NCBI GenBank assembly: GCA_003290165.1
Contig: QNQO01010705.1
Coordinates: 1-64,000 of the forward strand
Origin: Berberis thunbergii
Lineage: Eukaryota; Streptophyta; Magnoliopsida; Ranunculales; Berberidaceae
Length of the DNA: 64,000 bases
Direction of reading: 5' to 3'
A model generated the notes under the pieces. The model was not told the DNA's origin, ran no database searches, and saw only the letters and a list, made by a program, of their open reading frames with translations. The position numbers and the translations under genes are program-made. Positions 1 to 8,734 of the stretch are shown here, piece by piece; position 1 is the first letter of the stretch, and every line of letters starts with the position of its first letter.

Positions 1-141
1 GACTTGAGCAGAGTTTCATTTGCATCCACTGCATCATCCTAAGAGCTTATATCAAAGCCTCCAACAGGCACATCTAACTCCAAGGCCTTGGCCACCTTAG
101 GTAATCCCTTCATCATTCCTTCACTTACTTGTAATAGATAA

Positions 142-812
142 TGGATTATTGATAGTTGCGCTACTGATCACATGACATCTAGTATCACTGGGTTACACTC
201 TACTAAACATTAAACAAAACACATGTAACTAATTCAAATGGAACCCCATCCCCAATTATGAGAGAAAGGTCCCTTTCTCTCACATCATCATTAAGCCTCG
301 ATCGTGTCTTAATTTCCCTTTCACTCGACTATAACTTATTGTTCGTTTCTCAAATCATTGATTACCATAATTGTACTGTGTGTTTTTAGCCATTGTATTG
401 TTTGTTTTGGGTTCTTCTCAATAGGGCCATGATTGGGTGTGGTACCAAGAGGGGAAAATTATATTATCTATACTTATCAGAATACTGCAGTAAGAAATTG
501 AGCGCGGGGGGGGGGGGGGGGGGGGGGGGGGCTCTTTGTTCTGTTGCGCCTCATCAATAGAATGCCATCTAGTACTCTTCTCACCATGTTGTCCGGGTTG
601 TGTTACTTAAGTCCATTTACATCCACACGAGTGTGGTAAGCTGGATCCACATGCATCTTTACATAGGTTATCCCGTCATGTGCATCATTTGTGTGTCAAT
701 TATCCACTGTGTTTATTTTGAGCCCTGAATCATCCCAAGTGGACTTAAGCAATGAATGAAGAAATGGAGGCACTCCAAAAAAAATCCACTTGGGAGATAA
801 CTGATCAACTTC
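142..812 (+). pseudogene. Ty1/copia polyprotein remnant
   Basis: Four short stretches read as copia polyprotein in the right order. At 142-207 there is a protease-like WIIDSCATDHMT, where the active-site DSG has become DSC. At 423-500 there is a GAG-pre-integrase-like MIGCGTKRGKLYYL. At 547-580 there is an integrase-like LINRMPSS. At 749-812 there is the start of the reverse transcriptase region, AMNEEMEALQKKSTWEITDQL-like. The parts between them are missing or frameshifted, and a G homopolymer sits between the second and third. The motifs are seen directly; the assignment follows from conserved copia motifs. It is a dead, heavily deleted copy. No LTR was recognised, and the element may begin before the window. 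Confidence 0.75.
506..531. repeat. 26-base G homopolymer
   Basis: An uninterrupted run of about 26 G follows GAGCGC inside the copia remnant. Such a run is rare in A+T-rich plant DNA and could form stacked quadruplexes. It may also be a sequencing or assembly artefact or mark a deletion scar, so its length should not be trusted. Confidence 0.8.
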
Positions 813-849
813 ATAACAATATAAAAAATTTGGATCTTTACACTAAAAT

Positions 850-1000
850 TTGCAAAACAATATAAACCTAAGTGAGAGATTCTACTTCCATCTTTAGACT
901 AAGAGTCTGTGAATTCTACAATATAAACAATATAAACCTAAGAGTATGTGAATTCTACAATATAAAAATATAAACAATATAAACCTAAGAGTCTGTGATT
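850..1000. repeat. Short tandem repeat, AATATAAACCTAAGAGT type
   Basis: About three imperfect copies of a unit containing ACAATATAAACCTAAGAG and TGTGAATTCTACAATATAAA occur side by side. A short duplicated piece, GTTAGAGCACAAAAACC, follows at 1018-1053. No coding potential was seen. Confidence 0.6.
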
Positions 1001-1067
1001 TTATTTTTACTTACCTTGTTAGAGCACAAAAACCCTTGTTAGAGCACAAAAACCCCAAATTTCTCCC

Positions 1068-1139
1068 ACCGTGAAGTTGAAGAAGATGAAGAATGAGATG
1101 ATCTTCCTGATGCAGAAGGATTCCAGGCCCCTCAGCAGG
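1068..1139 (+). pseudogene. Possible captured exon piece, unidentified
   Basis: In one frame the stretch reads VEEDEE, a stop, then DDLPDAEGFQAPQQ, and ends at CAG followed by GTGACG, which looks like a splice donor. Acidic, protein-like composition next to a donor suggests a captured exon end, but the parent gene is not recognised and chance cannot be excluded. Confidence 0.25.
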
Positions 1140-1154
1140 TGACGCGGCGCGGGT

Positions 1155-1510
1155 TCTTCCTCTCAGACCTTCTTCCTCTGAAAATCTAGGGTTCTTCCCT
1201 TCAAAACATTGTTCTTCCTCTCAGACCTTCTTCCTCTCACAGTTTCTTCCTCTGAAAATCGCGCGTTTTCCTCGCAGAGATTCTTCCTCTCAAAACACCG
1301 TGACGCGTTTTGTCTAACCTTCGTCCTCCCAAATCGCTCTTCCAAACCTTCTTCCTCTCTCTGCGTCGTCCTCTACAATGATTCTTCCTCTCACAGGTTC
1401 TTCTCGATGAATCTTCCTCTCACAGGTTCTTCTTCTCGGTGATTCTTCCTCTCACAGGTTATTCTCCTCAAAGATTCTTCCTCTCTCTGATTCTTCCTCT
1501 ATCCCCTTCG
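1155..1510. repeat. TTCTTCCTCTCA-type pyrimidine tandem array
   Basis: About twenty imperfect copies of a 12-30 bp unit built on TTCTTCCTCTCACAG make a strongly pyrimidine-rich plus strand. Long open frames on both strands here are a by-product of the repeat. The array lies just upstream of the first CACTA-type subterminal motifs. Confidence 0.75.
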
Positions 1511-2179
1511 TCCTCTGCAAGTAACCCTCTTTTCGCAAAGCTTATAATCAAACGCGCGAGATACCAAATTTTTTTCGCGCCAAAAGTTGAAATTTTGTGT
1601 CTTTTTTTTTCTCGATTAGGGACGGCAAAAACCCGTAGCTAGGATTTGTATAACTTAACTACGGTTATTATACCGTGGCTAAGTAAAATTTTCGACAATA
1701 TGTTTTTTTTTTCAAATATACACTTATGGACGGCATAAAACGTACCAAAGTGTTTTTATTTGTCAATCCCAAATAAGTAACAGGTGAAAAATCTCTCAGT
1801 TTGACTTTACCATCCAATTGACTCCTCGGTCAAATAAACTGCATGAAGTTCATCCAAATTCAAATTCATTTCCCATAATCCATCAACGGTACAACTGATA
1901 TCAGTCACAAATCAATTCAAAATAAAACACTTGCCTTGGTTTCAAAGGCCACGAAGCTCGACCTGAGTGAATTGGCTTTGAAGCCAGGGATACGAAACAA
2001 TAACACCCATAAAGGTACACATTTTAGCCAATGTTTACCAACTTGAACAATCCCACCATGAACAAAAACATAGCACACTATTAAGGATCTCAAACACACA
2101 ATGAAAAAGAAAAATTCAGATCCAATTTCTTATAAAAAAACACAATTGAATCAACACGTAAATGAGAAATAAAAATTTA

Positions 2180-2310
2180 GATCTTCTCTGATCTGATCTT
2201 GTTTTTATCTTCCTTGATCTCATCTTCTTTTATCTGATCTTCTTTGATCTTATTTGATCTGATCTTCTTTGATTTGATCTGATATGATCTTCTTTTATCT
2301 CATTTTACAC
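2180..2310. repeat. TGATCTTCTTTGATCT array (inverse of 3735-4110)
   Basis: Imperfect repeats of TGATCTTCTTTGATCT are the reverse complement of the AGATCAAAGAAGATCA array further right in the same element. The two arrays therefore face each other across the FLX-like fragment. Confidence 0.7.
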
Positions 2311-3011
2311 TTGGTGCCACTTTCAGTGGTTTTAGTTCACCTAGGTCTAATCAGAACTTTAAATAACAAATGGTTAGTTATCTATACAATATGTATTGCA
2401 CTTTGCCAAAGAATTTCACTTCTTAATTCACTTTCCAGATTCTTATTTTAAGAAGAGTATTTTGGTTTTGAAATGAATTTTCCATCAAATACACATCTGC
2501 GAAGAAATCAGAGACATGCAGATTAGACCTATATAATAAAAGATGCACACCATTTATCAAGCAAACAAAATTACGCCCATTGACACACTGAATAGAGAGA
2601 GCGAGAAATGAAATCATACCACTTGACTTCTGTAGGCTGCAGCAGTCCCTGGAAAATCGGTTATCATTCCATCAATGGCTTATCCACTTCTCATGGCATA
2701 ATGTATTGATCTCAATTGTGGGGGTATGACAAGTAGTCTCATGCTTGTGATGGAAATTTGTTCTGGGAATAGAAACACGTAGACAGGGAGGTTGAATGAA
2801 TGTAGCTTCTACACAATATGGTTAGCACCAGTGAGTATACCATTCCTAGACACAGTTTAAATAAAATAAAGGTGTATAGCTTTATCTTCGTTGTGGCACT
2901 GCAAGCTGAAAGCTAGAGTGCTTTGAACATTTCATAAATCACATAATAAAAAAGTCAAGTCCACTAATGCAGTGACAAAAGGATGAAATGGCTAATGCAG
3001 TGATACATTAC

Positions 3012-3411
3012 CTGCAGTGCTGATATTCCTGTCTAAGAGATTCAAGTTCTGACATCAAAGCAGGGACCTGCTGAGTATCTGTGTGTGTCCTCTTGAGATC
3101 TTGAGTCAGTTGTTGAACTTTTAGCAAAGAACTTCTGTCTTGTAGTGACCAAGCTTTGAGCTTCAGTATGTGCCTGCTGTAACTCTGCATTAACAGAATC
3201 TGCTACATGCAGATCAACTTCCATCTTAGCTATCTTATCCATGATGCCCCTCATATGTTGTTCCTTATCATTCTTCATAGCACCGACTTGGGCCTACAAA
3301 CTCTGCAACTCCTGTTGTGCACCAGCAAGTTCTTGCCTCAAAGCTACATGAGTAGGTGCAAGCCGCTAGTTCTGTGTTTGCAAGCTTTTCCATCTCCATA
3401 TGTTGTGTAGA
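3012..3411 (-). pseudogene. FLX-like (FLOWERING LOCUS C EXPRESSOR-like) exon fragment, broken
   Basis: On the minus strand the segment reads as the coiled-coil region of FLX/FLX-like proteins, with recognisable stretches MKNDKEQHMRGIMDKIAKME, AELQQAHTEAQSLVTTRQ, KVQQLTQDLKRTHTDTQQ and PALMSELESLRQEYQHCR. It ends in a correct splice donor (CAG|GTAATG, exon edge at 3012). It is broken in three ways: an in-frame TAG at 3294-3296 where a glutamine codon is expected, a one-base insertion in the T run at 3119-3122, and a small insertion near 3365 that changes frame. Neighbouring exons were not found. It lies between CACTA-type subterminal repeats, which suggests capture of genomic (intron-containing) DNA. 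Family assignment is confident from the motif string; function is lost. Confidence 0.8.
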
Positions 3412-3481
3412 CATCTTCTGTTATAAGACTTCCTGGGGAGGCAACATGTCAAAAGGAGGGAACGGGTCAAAAGAATTATCT

Positions 3482-3735
3482 ACGATAGAGAACCGTGGCT
3501 ATAAAACTCATTAGCCATGACACTTTGTCGTTGCTAAGATAAAAATTTTAATATAAAATTAAAAGTTTCATTTGCGAGATTCGAACCCGGGTCGCCTAAG
3601 TAAAAGCCAGTTCTCCTAACCGGACTGGAAGGTAATGGGTTATTGGTGATTTTACCCAGTTTATAAATATATATCTATTTTTATATAATTAAAAAAAAGA
3701 ATTAGCTATGGTAGAGAACCGTGGCTACTGAGTTT
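3482..3735. repeat. Direct repeat unit 1 with tRNA-like segment
   Basis: This stretch recurs at about 4391-4640. It contains CTCATTAGCCATGACACTTTGTC, an AATATAAAA spacer and a tRNA-like core at 3576-3632. On the minus strand the core has GGTTAGGAGAACTGGC, resembling the D arm and anticodon arm, and GGGTTCGAATC, a good B box. The layout resembles tRNA-Glu, but the acceptor stem is absent and the anticodon loop reads TTT. It is a tRNA-derived relic, not a tRNA gene. Confidence 0.5.
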
Positions 3736-4110
3736 TATTTATCAGATAAAAGAAGATAAAAGAATATCAGATCAGATCAAAGAAGATTAATGAAGACCAC
3801 AGAAGATCATATCAAATAAGATCAGATCAGATCAAAGAAGATCAAAGAAGATTAGATCAAAGAATATCAAAAAAGATCAAAAGAGTTCAAAGAAGATCAA
3901 AGAAGTTCAAATCAAAGAAAATGAGATAAAAGAAGATCATATCAGATCAAATCAAAGAAGATCAGATCAAATAAGATAAAAAAAGATCAGATCAAAGAAG
4001 ATGAGATAAAGGAAGATAAAAACAAAGCATATCAGAGAAGATCTAAGAATATTAGATAAAAGAAGATCAGATCAAAAAAATCAAAGAACATCAGATCAGA
4101 TCAAATAACA
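3735..4110 (+). repeat. GATC-rich purine array
   Basis: Degenerate tandem units of AGATCAAAGAAGATCAGATC fill the stretch. The same array type occurs at 28712-29212 and 30291-30690 in the second CACTA-like element and inverted at 2180-2310. It has no coding meaning, although it keeps frames open. It is a shared internal component of this transposon family. Confidence 0.85.
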
Positions 4111-4390
4111 GCATAGACTAATTGGTTTAAAAAAAAATTTAACACTAAAGAGATTAGCTACGGCCAATTGGTTTTAAAAAAATATTAAACAATAAAGAGA
4201 TTAGCCACGGCCAATTGGTTTAAAAAAATATTAAACAATAAAGATATTAGCGATCGCAAATTGCCGTGGCTAATTCGTTTTTCATTTTTTATATCAGCGA
4301 GGGCAACAAACCGCTGCTAATTGGTTAGCTAAAAAAAAATTAAAAACTAAAGAGATTAGCTACGGCCAATTGTCGTGCCTAATTGGTTTT

Positions 4391-4640
4391 TATAAAAAAA
4401 AAATATATAAAACTCATTAGCCACGACACTTTGTCGTCGCTAAGATAAAAATTTTAATATAAAAAAAAGGTTTCATTTGCGAGATTCGAACCCGGGTCAC
4501 CTGAGTAAAAGTCAGTTATCCTAACCGGACTGGAAGGTAATGGATTATTGGTAATTTTATCCAGTTTATAAATATATATCTCTTTTTTTATATAATTAAA
4601 AAAATAAAGAATTAGCTATGGTAGAGAACCGTGGCTAACA
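4391..4640. repeat. Direct repeat unit 2 with tRNA-like segment
   Basis: Second copy of the unit at 3482-3735. The tRNA-like core is at about 4480-4534, with the same B box and a slightly different D-arm-like part. The two copies have diverged by several substitutions, so the duplication is not recent. Confidence 0.5.
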
Positions 4641-4904
4641 AAAAAATTCACATTTAGCTACGATATTTTGACCGTGGCTAACAAAAAAAAAAATTGCAAA
4701 CGTTAGCTACGGCCCTAGTGTCGTCGCTATATTGGTTTCTTATAAATTTTTTTAAAATATGTATTCGCTACAGTATTTGGACCGTGGCTAACAATTTTTT
4801 TTTTATAAACATTAGCTACGACCCTACAACCGTCGGTACGTTTTTTTATGTCCACTGTAGCTAATTAGTTTGTTATATATTTTTTTAAAGTTGTATAACC
4901 GTAG

Positions 4905-5965
4905 CTACGCTCTTTTCTTTTTTTTTTATTTTAAAAAATACATTAGCTACGGTTCTAAATCCGTCGCTACGTTCTTTTATAATTATTTTGATTTTATAAA
5001 ATCACATTAGCTACGGTTCTCAAAACCGTCGCTAACCTCTTTTCAATTTTTTTTTTATTTTATAAAATCACATTAGCTATGGTACTGAAACCGTCGCTAA
5101 GCTCTTTTATATTTTTTTGATTTTATAAAATCACATTAGCTACGGTCCGGAAACCGTCGCTAAGCTCTTTTATAAATTTTTGATTTTATAAAAATCACAC
5201 TAGCTACGGTTTGGAAACCGTCGCTAACCTCTTTTATAATTTTTTTTATTTTATGAAATCACATTAGCTACGGTCCGGAAACCGTCGCTAATCTCTTTTA
5301 TAAATTTTTTGATTTTATAAAATCACATTAGCTACGGTCCGGAAACCGTCGCTAATCTCTTTTATAAATTTTTTGATTTTATAAAATCACATTAGCTACG
5401 GTCCGGAAACCGTCGCTAAGGTGTTTGTTATATTTTTTTAAAAAATCACTTTAGCTACGGTCCGGAAACCGTCGCTAATCTCTTTTATAAATTTTTTGAT
5501 TTTATAGAATCACATTAGCTACGGTCCGGAAACCGTCGCTAATGTGTTTGTTATTATTTTTTAAAAAATCACTTTAGCTACGGTCCGGAAACCGTCGCTA
5601 ATCTCTTTTATAAATTTTTTAATTTTATAAAATCACATTAGCTACGGTCCGGAAACCGTCGCTAATGTGTTGTTATATTTTTTTTAAAAATCACTTTAGC
5701 TACGGTCACCAAACAGTCGCTAAACTCTTTTGCAAATTTTTTTGTTTTTTTAAAAATCACATTAGCTACGGTTCTGGAGCCGTCGCTAAGGTGTTTTTCA
5801 TAAATTTTTTTAAAAAAATCACAGGAATATTAGCTACGGCTAGAAGGCCGTCGCTAATGTGTTTGTTATATTTTTTTTTAAAAAAAATCAATTTAGCGAC
5901 GGTTTTGAGACCGTAGTGAACAAAAAAAATTTCAAACATTAGCTACGGTCAAAAGGCCGTCGCTA
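4905..5965. repeat. Tandem array of ~64-bp units with palindromic AGCTACGGT...ACCGTCGCT cores
   Basis: About sixteen units of 60-66 bp each hold an imperfect palindrome (AGCTACGGTCCGGAAACCGT followed by CGCT) and an A+T-rich spacer of TTTATAAATTTTTTGATTTT type. Units between about 5262 and 5660 are nearly identical, while those at the ends are more diverged, as expected if the array grew from its centre. In CACTA elements such subterminal repeats are binding sites for the transposition proteins; that role is inferred here. Confidence 0.85.
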
Positions 5966-6151
5966 AGGTTTGTATTAGCGACGGTTTTAACCCGTTGCAA
6001 AACGGTTAGCGACGGTTATCTTAATTTATGTATCTAAAACCGTAGCAGAAATGTTAGTGACAGTTTTTTGCCGTCGCAAATCGTTTAAATAGCGACGGTT
6101 TTAAAAAACCGTCGCTAATTTCCGTTGCTAATTTTGCGTTTTTTTGTAGTG

Positions 6152-7790
6152 ACAGTTAAGTGACATAAATGTATATTTCGAAAATAGGTTCATCCATCCA
6201 TTGATCCGATCGAATTATTAATTAATTTACAGTAGATAGCTTTCGCTCAACCAACTTAAACATAAAAATAACCACAGTTTTGTTTGGTAGAACCATTTAA
6301 CATGCAAACCTACTAACAAATATATATCTCAACTTAACAAAACACAATTTGCTTTCATGAATCATGACTTCTTTGTTTCATTCAAGATTTCAAAGGTGTG
6401 AGCTAATCAGGTAGATAGCACATTCTTCTCCACCTGACTACCTACCATTTCTACTCCCAACTCCTAATCACAAGAGCATCGACAATGTACAATAATTCGC
6501 CAAAGTAATTATCAAACTTGAAGAAAATGACATGATTTCTTCGATGATTTGTAGCACAAATTTGGCAAATCAAGTAGCTAGGTCTTTTCTCCTCTTGTTT
6601 ATGTCCCGCTTGTTTGATATATATATATATATGTGGCCACAAAGCATTTTAAATACACTTTTAATCTGAACCAAACAAAACGTCAATATAACTTCCTCGA
6701 CAAAGGTATATTAGCTGAGTTGGTAGAGGTGAACGGATGGAAAAATAAATAACCTTCATCACTCAATTGGTTTTAGCTAAATTTGGTTTAATATGCTTTT
6801 GTCGTTCATTTTAATCTATTTATTCGATAATGTAGGTGTCAATTATGACTTCGGCGGAACATTTATTGGCCTGTTTAAATTGTTAAATGCCCACATATGC
6901 AAAGGAGAGAAAATTTTCTAGTTACTTGGTAAAGGTCTAAGGAGATGATTCAAATCCTTACAAGATGATGGAGTTTTACCAAAATATATACCTCACAGAT
7001 AGACATTAGACAATGGACTTCATTGTAAATTATAGAAAACATAGGCCCTTGAATTTAAAAGTAATCTTGACTATATGCTTCACGTTGTATTTTAGATGGG
7101 ACCCACCTTAATGTATCCTCTTTGCTGAGTGGTCTAAAAACGCGGCCAAGCACAACGTGAAACACTCTGCCACGTGGCGAGAATGTAGTCTCTTGACCAA
7201 AAAATCCTTCAGTCAACCATCTTGACTCTTTTGAATCCTCCCTTCTGAGAGATCGATGGTGAGTGAAACACATTTTTCTTTCTTCAACTCAATCTTTATA
7301 AGTTCTTGAAGGAAAATTTAGATGTGGGTCTTAATAAATGGTTCGCGCAAGTTCATCTTAACTGTCCAAGATTTTGACGTTTTAATTAATGAATTATTTT
7401 GAATAAAATACATGGTTAGGCAACAATTAATGAGATGTTAGGATTATTGAGTGTCCAAGACCTTTTCTTTTCTGCGAACTAAGTATTTGAAGAACTAAAA
7501 AACCAAACATAGAAAGAATAAGAGTTTGTTTGGTCGCATGGGAAATAAGAAAATTAAAAATCATTGATTATAAGACTTTTCCCTCGTACTTGGATTTTCA
7601 TGAGCAATGAAAAAATAGTTTTGTGAAAAATTGATTTCCTGTCAATAAATAGATAATTAAATACCAAAATTTTGCATAACAAAGGAAATGAATATATTTT
7701 TCAAAAAAAAAAAAAAACATACCCTACCAAAAAAGTCTCGGTACGAAGCATGTAAGTGACATTCCTTTGAGTAAGTCTAGTCACCCATGT
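6152..7790. other. Intergenic spacer, no gene seen
   Basis: A+T-rich DNA with only short shadow frames. A tRNA-like A-box string (TTAGCTGAGTTGGTAGAGG) occurs near 6712 without a matching B box. The end of the stretch, about 7530-7730, resembles 63140-63240 in its TTGATTTCCTGT and GCATAACAA motifs and may be a decayed MITE. Confidence 0.4.
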
Positions 7791-8320
7791 TAGTTCGTCT
7801 TTTTTGAATTTTTTTTGTGTTTTTATATTTTTACTCATTTTCTTTAAAATACAACCACTAGGGCTGAAAATCGAACCGACGGCTCGATTTTTCACTTAAA
7901 TCGTGTGTTTTAAAATTTTCAAACCGAAATCGAATCGACCATTAACAAAACCGATTCGAAACTGATTCAATTCTAATTTATGCAAACTGTAATCGAACCG
8001 AATAAAATCAAACCAAAATCGAAATAAAACTGAACCGACCGACTATTTTAAATATATTGTATTATTTATATATATAATATATATTATTTATTATATATAT
8101 TCGGTTTGGTCTATTAAAATCATATAGAAACCGAAAATCGAATCGACCACTTCGATTTAAATTTTTTTTAAACTAAAATCGATCTGAACCGAACCTCGAT
8201 TTAGATCGGTTCGATCGGTTTAATCGGTTTGATCGATTTTTTGTTCAGCCATAACAAACACTGTCTATAAAATGGATAAAAGTGTAAAAAAACCTCAAAA
8301 ATACCAAAAACAAAAAGAAG
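7791..8320. mobile_element. Small palindromic MITE, split by a hAT-like insertion
   Basis: The flanks 7791-7858 and 8254-8320, when placed together, match in reverse complement the MITE at 43890-44011 (shared TTTACACTTTTA, TATAAA, GTGTTTGT and TTTTAAAGA blocks in the same order). The copy is therefore interrupted by the hAT-like element at 7859-8253. No coding content. Confidence 0.6.
7859..8253. mobile_element. hAT-like MITE, TAGGGCTGAA ends
   Basis: The left end TAGGGCTGAAAATCG and the reverse complement of the right end (TATGGCTGAACAAAAAATCG) form imperfect terminal inverted repeats. Candidate 8-bp duplications are ACAACCAC (7851-7858) and ACAAACAC (8254-8261), 7 of 8 matching. The interior is rich in AACCGAA/TCGGTTT motifs. 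At 395 bp it has no coding capacity. hAT membership is inferred from TAGGG-type ends and duplication length; comparison with the uninterrupted MITE at 43890 leaves the duplication length slightly uncertain. Confidence 0.6.
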
Positions 8321-8575
8321 CTAACAAACAACACAGGTGACTGAATTTTTTCATTTCTTTTGGGGATTTAAGGGTCTTTGTTTGGTGGGACAAGACAGGA
8401 ACTCCACACCCAATATGGCAAGAAATACAAAGAAGGAAGGAGGAGGCACCGAGTGAAACCTTCAAAATTCAAGATTCTTTTAGTAATGGCTTTGGGTGTG
8501 GAAGTTCATCACCTTTTTCATGCAAATGGCTATAGGGTGGAAGTTGCCATGTAATGGCCTTTGTTAATTGTTGTT

Positions 8576-8725
8576 AGAGTCCTTCTAGGTGTCGAGGGAA
8601 AGAGTGAGGGAGGGGTGTAATCACTCATCCTCCTCAAGACAAGCATTAGTGCTCATCTCGAGGGGTACCCTCATCCCTCACCCCTTTTTCCTCGCTCATT
8701 CCCTCTCTCGACCCCTAGAATTTCC
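8576..8725. mobile_element. Fold-back MITE (MULE type), copy 1
   Basis: A 150-bp element with CTAGG(T)GTCGAGGGAAAG on the left and its inverse (CTCTCGACCCCTAG) on the right. It is flanked by perfect 9-bp duplications ATTGTTGTT at 8567-8575 and 8726-8734. Nine-base duplications are typical of Mutator-like elements. The arms are less regular than in the copies at 16081 and 61648. Confidence 0.8.
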
Positions 8726-8734
8726 ATTGTTGTT

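Larger units (their letters stand above)
1600..6151. mobile_element. CACTA-like element region, right end at 6151
   Basis: Subterminal motifs of the TAGCTACGG / CCGTCGCTA type occur at about 1617-1680 and densely from 3480 to 6140. The right edge ends in TTTTTTTGTAGTG at 6151, the inverse of a CACTACAAAAAAA terminus, which is the signature of the plant CACTA (En/Spm) superfamily. Between the repeats lie GATC-rich arrays in opposite orientation (2180-2310 and 3735-4110), two tRNA-like segments and a broken FLX-like exon. No transposase frame is visible, so the copy is non-autonomous. The left terminus was not found, so the start given is only the first subterminal motif. Superfamily is inferred from the terminus and repeats. 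Confidence 0.6.

Noticed and set aside
3576..3632. Functional tRNA gene on the minus strand
   Set aside because: No acceptor stem and mismatched arms; kept only as a tRNA-like relic.
4905..5965. CRISPR-like regular array
   Set aside because: Spacers are not unique; whole 64-bp units repeat, the DNA is plant nuclear, and the motif is a CACTA subterminal repeat.
6705..6745. tRNA-like string TTAGCTGAGTTGGTAGAGG
   Set aside because: Only an A-box-like part is present; no B box, anticodon arm or acceptor stem could be found.
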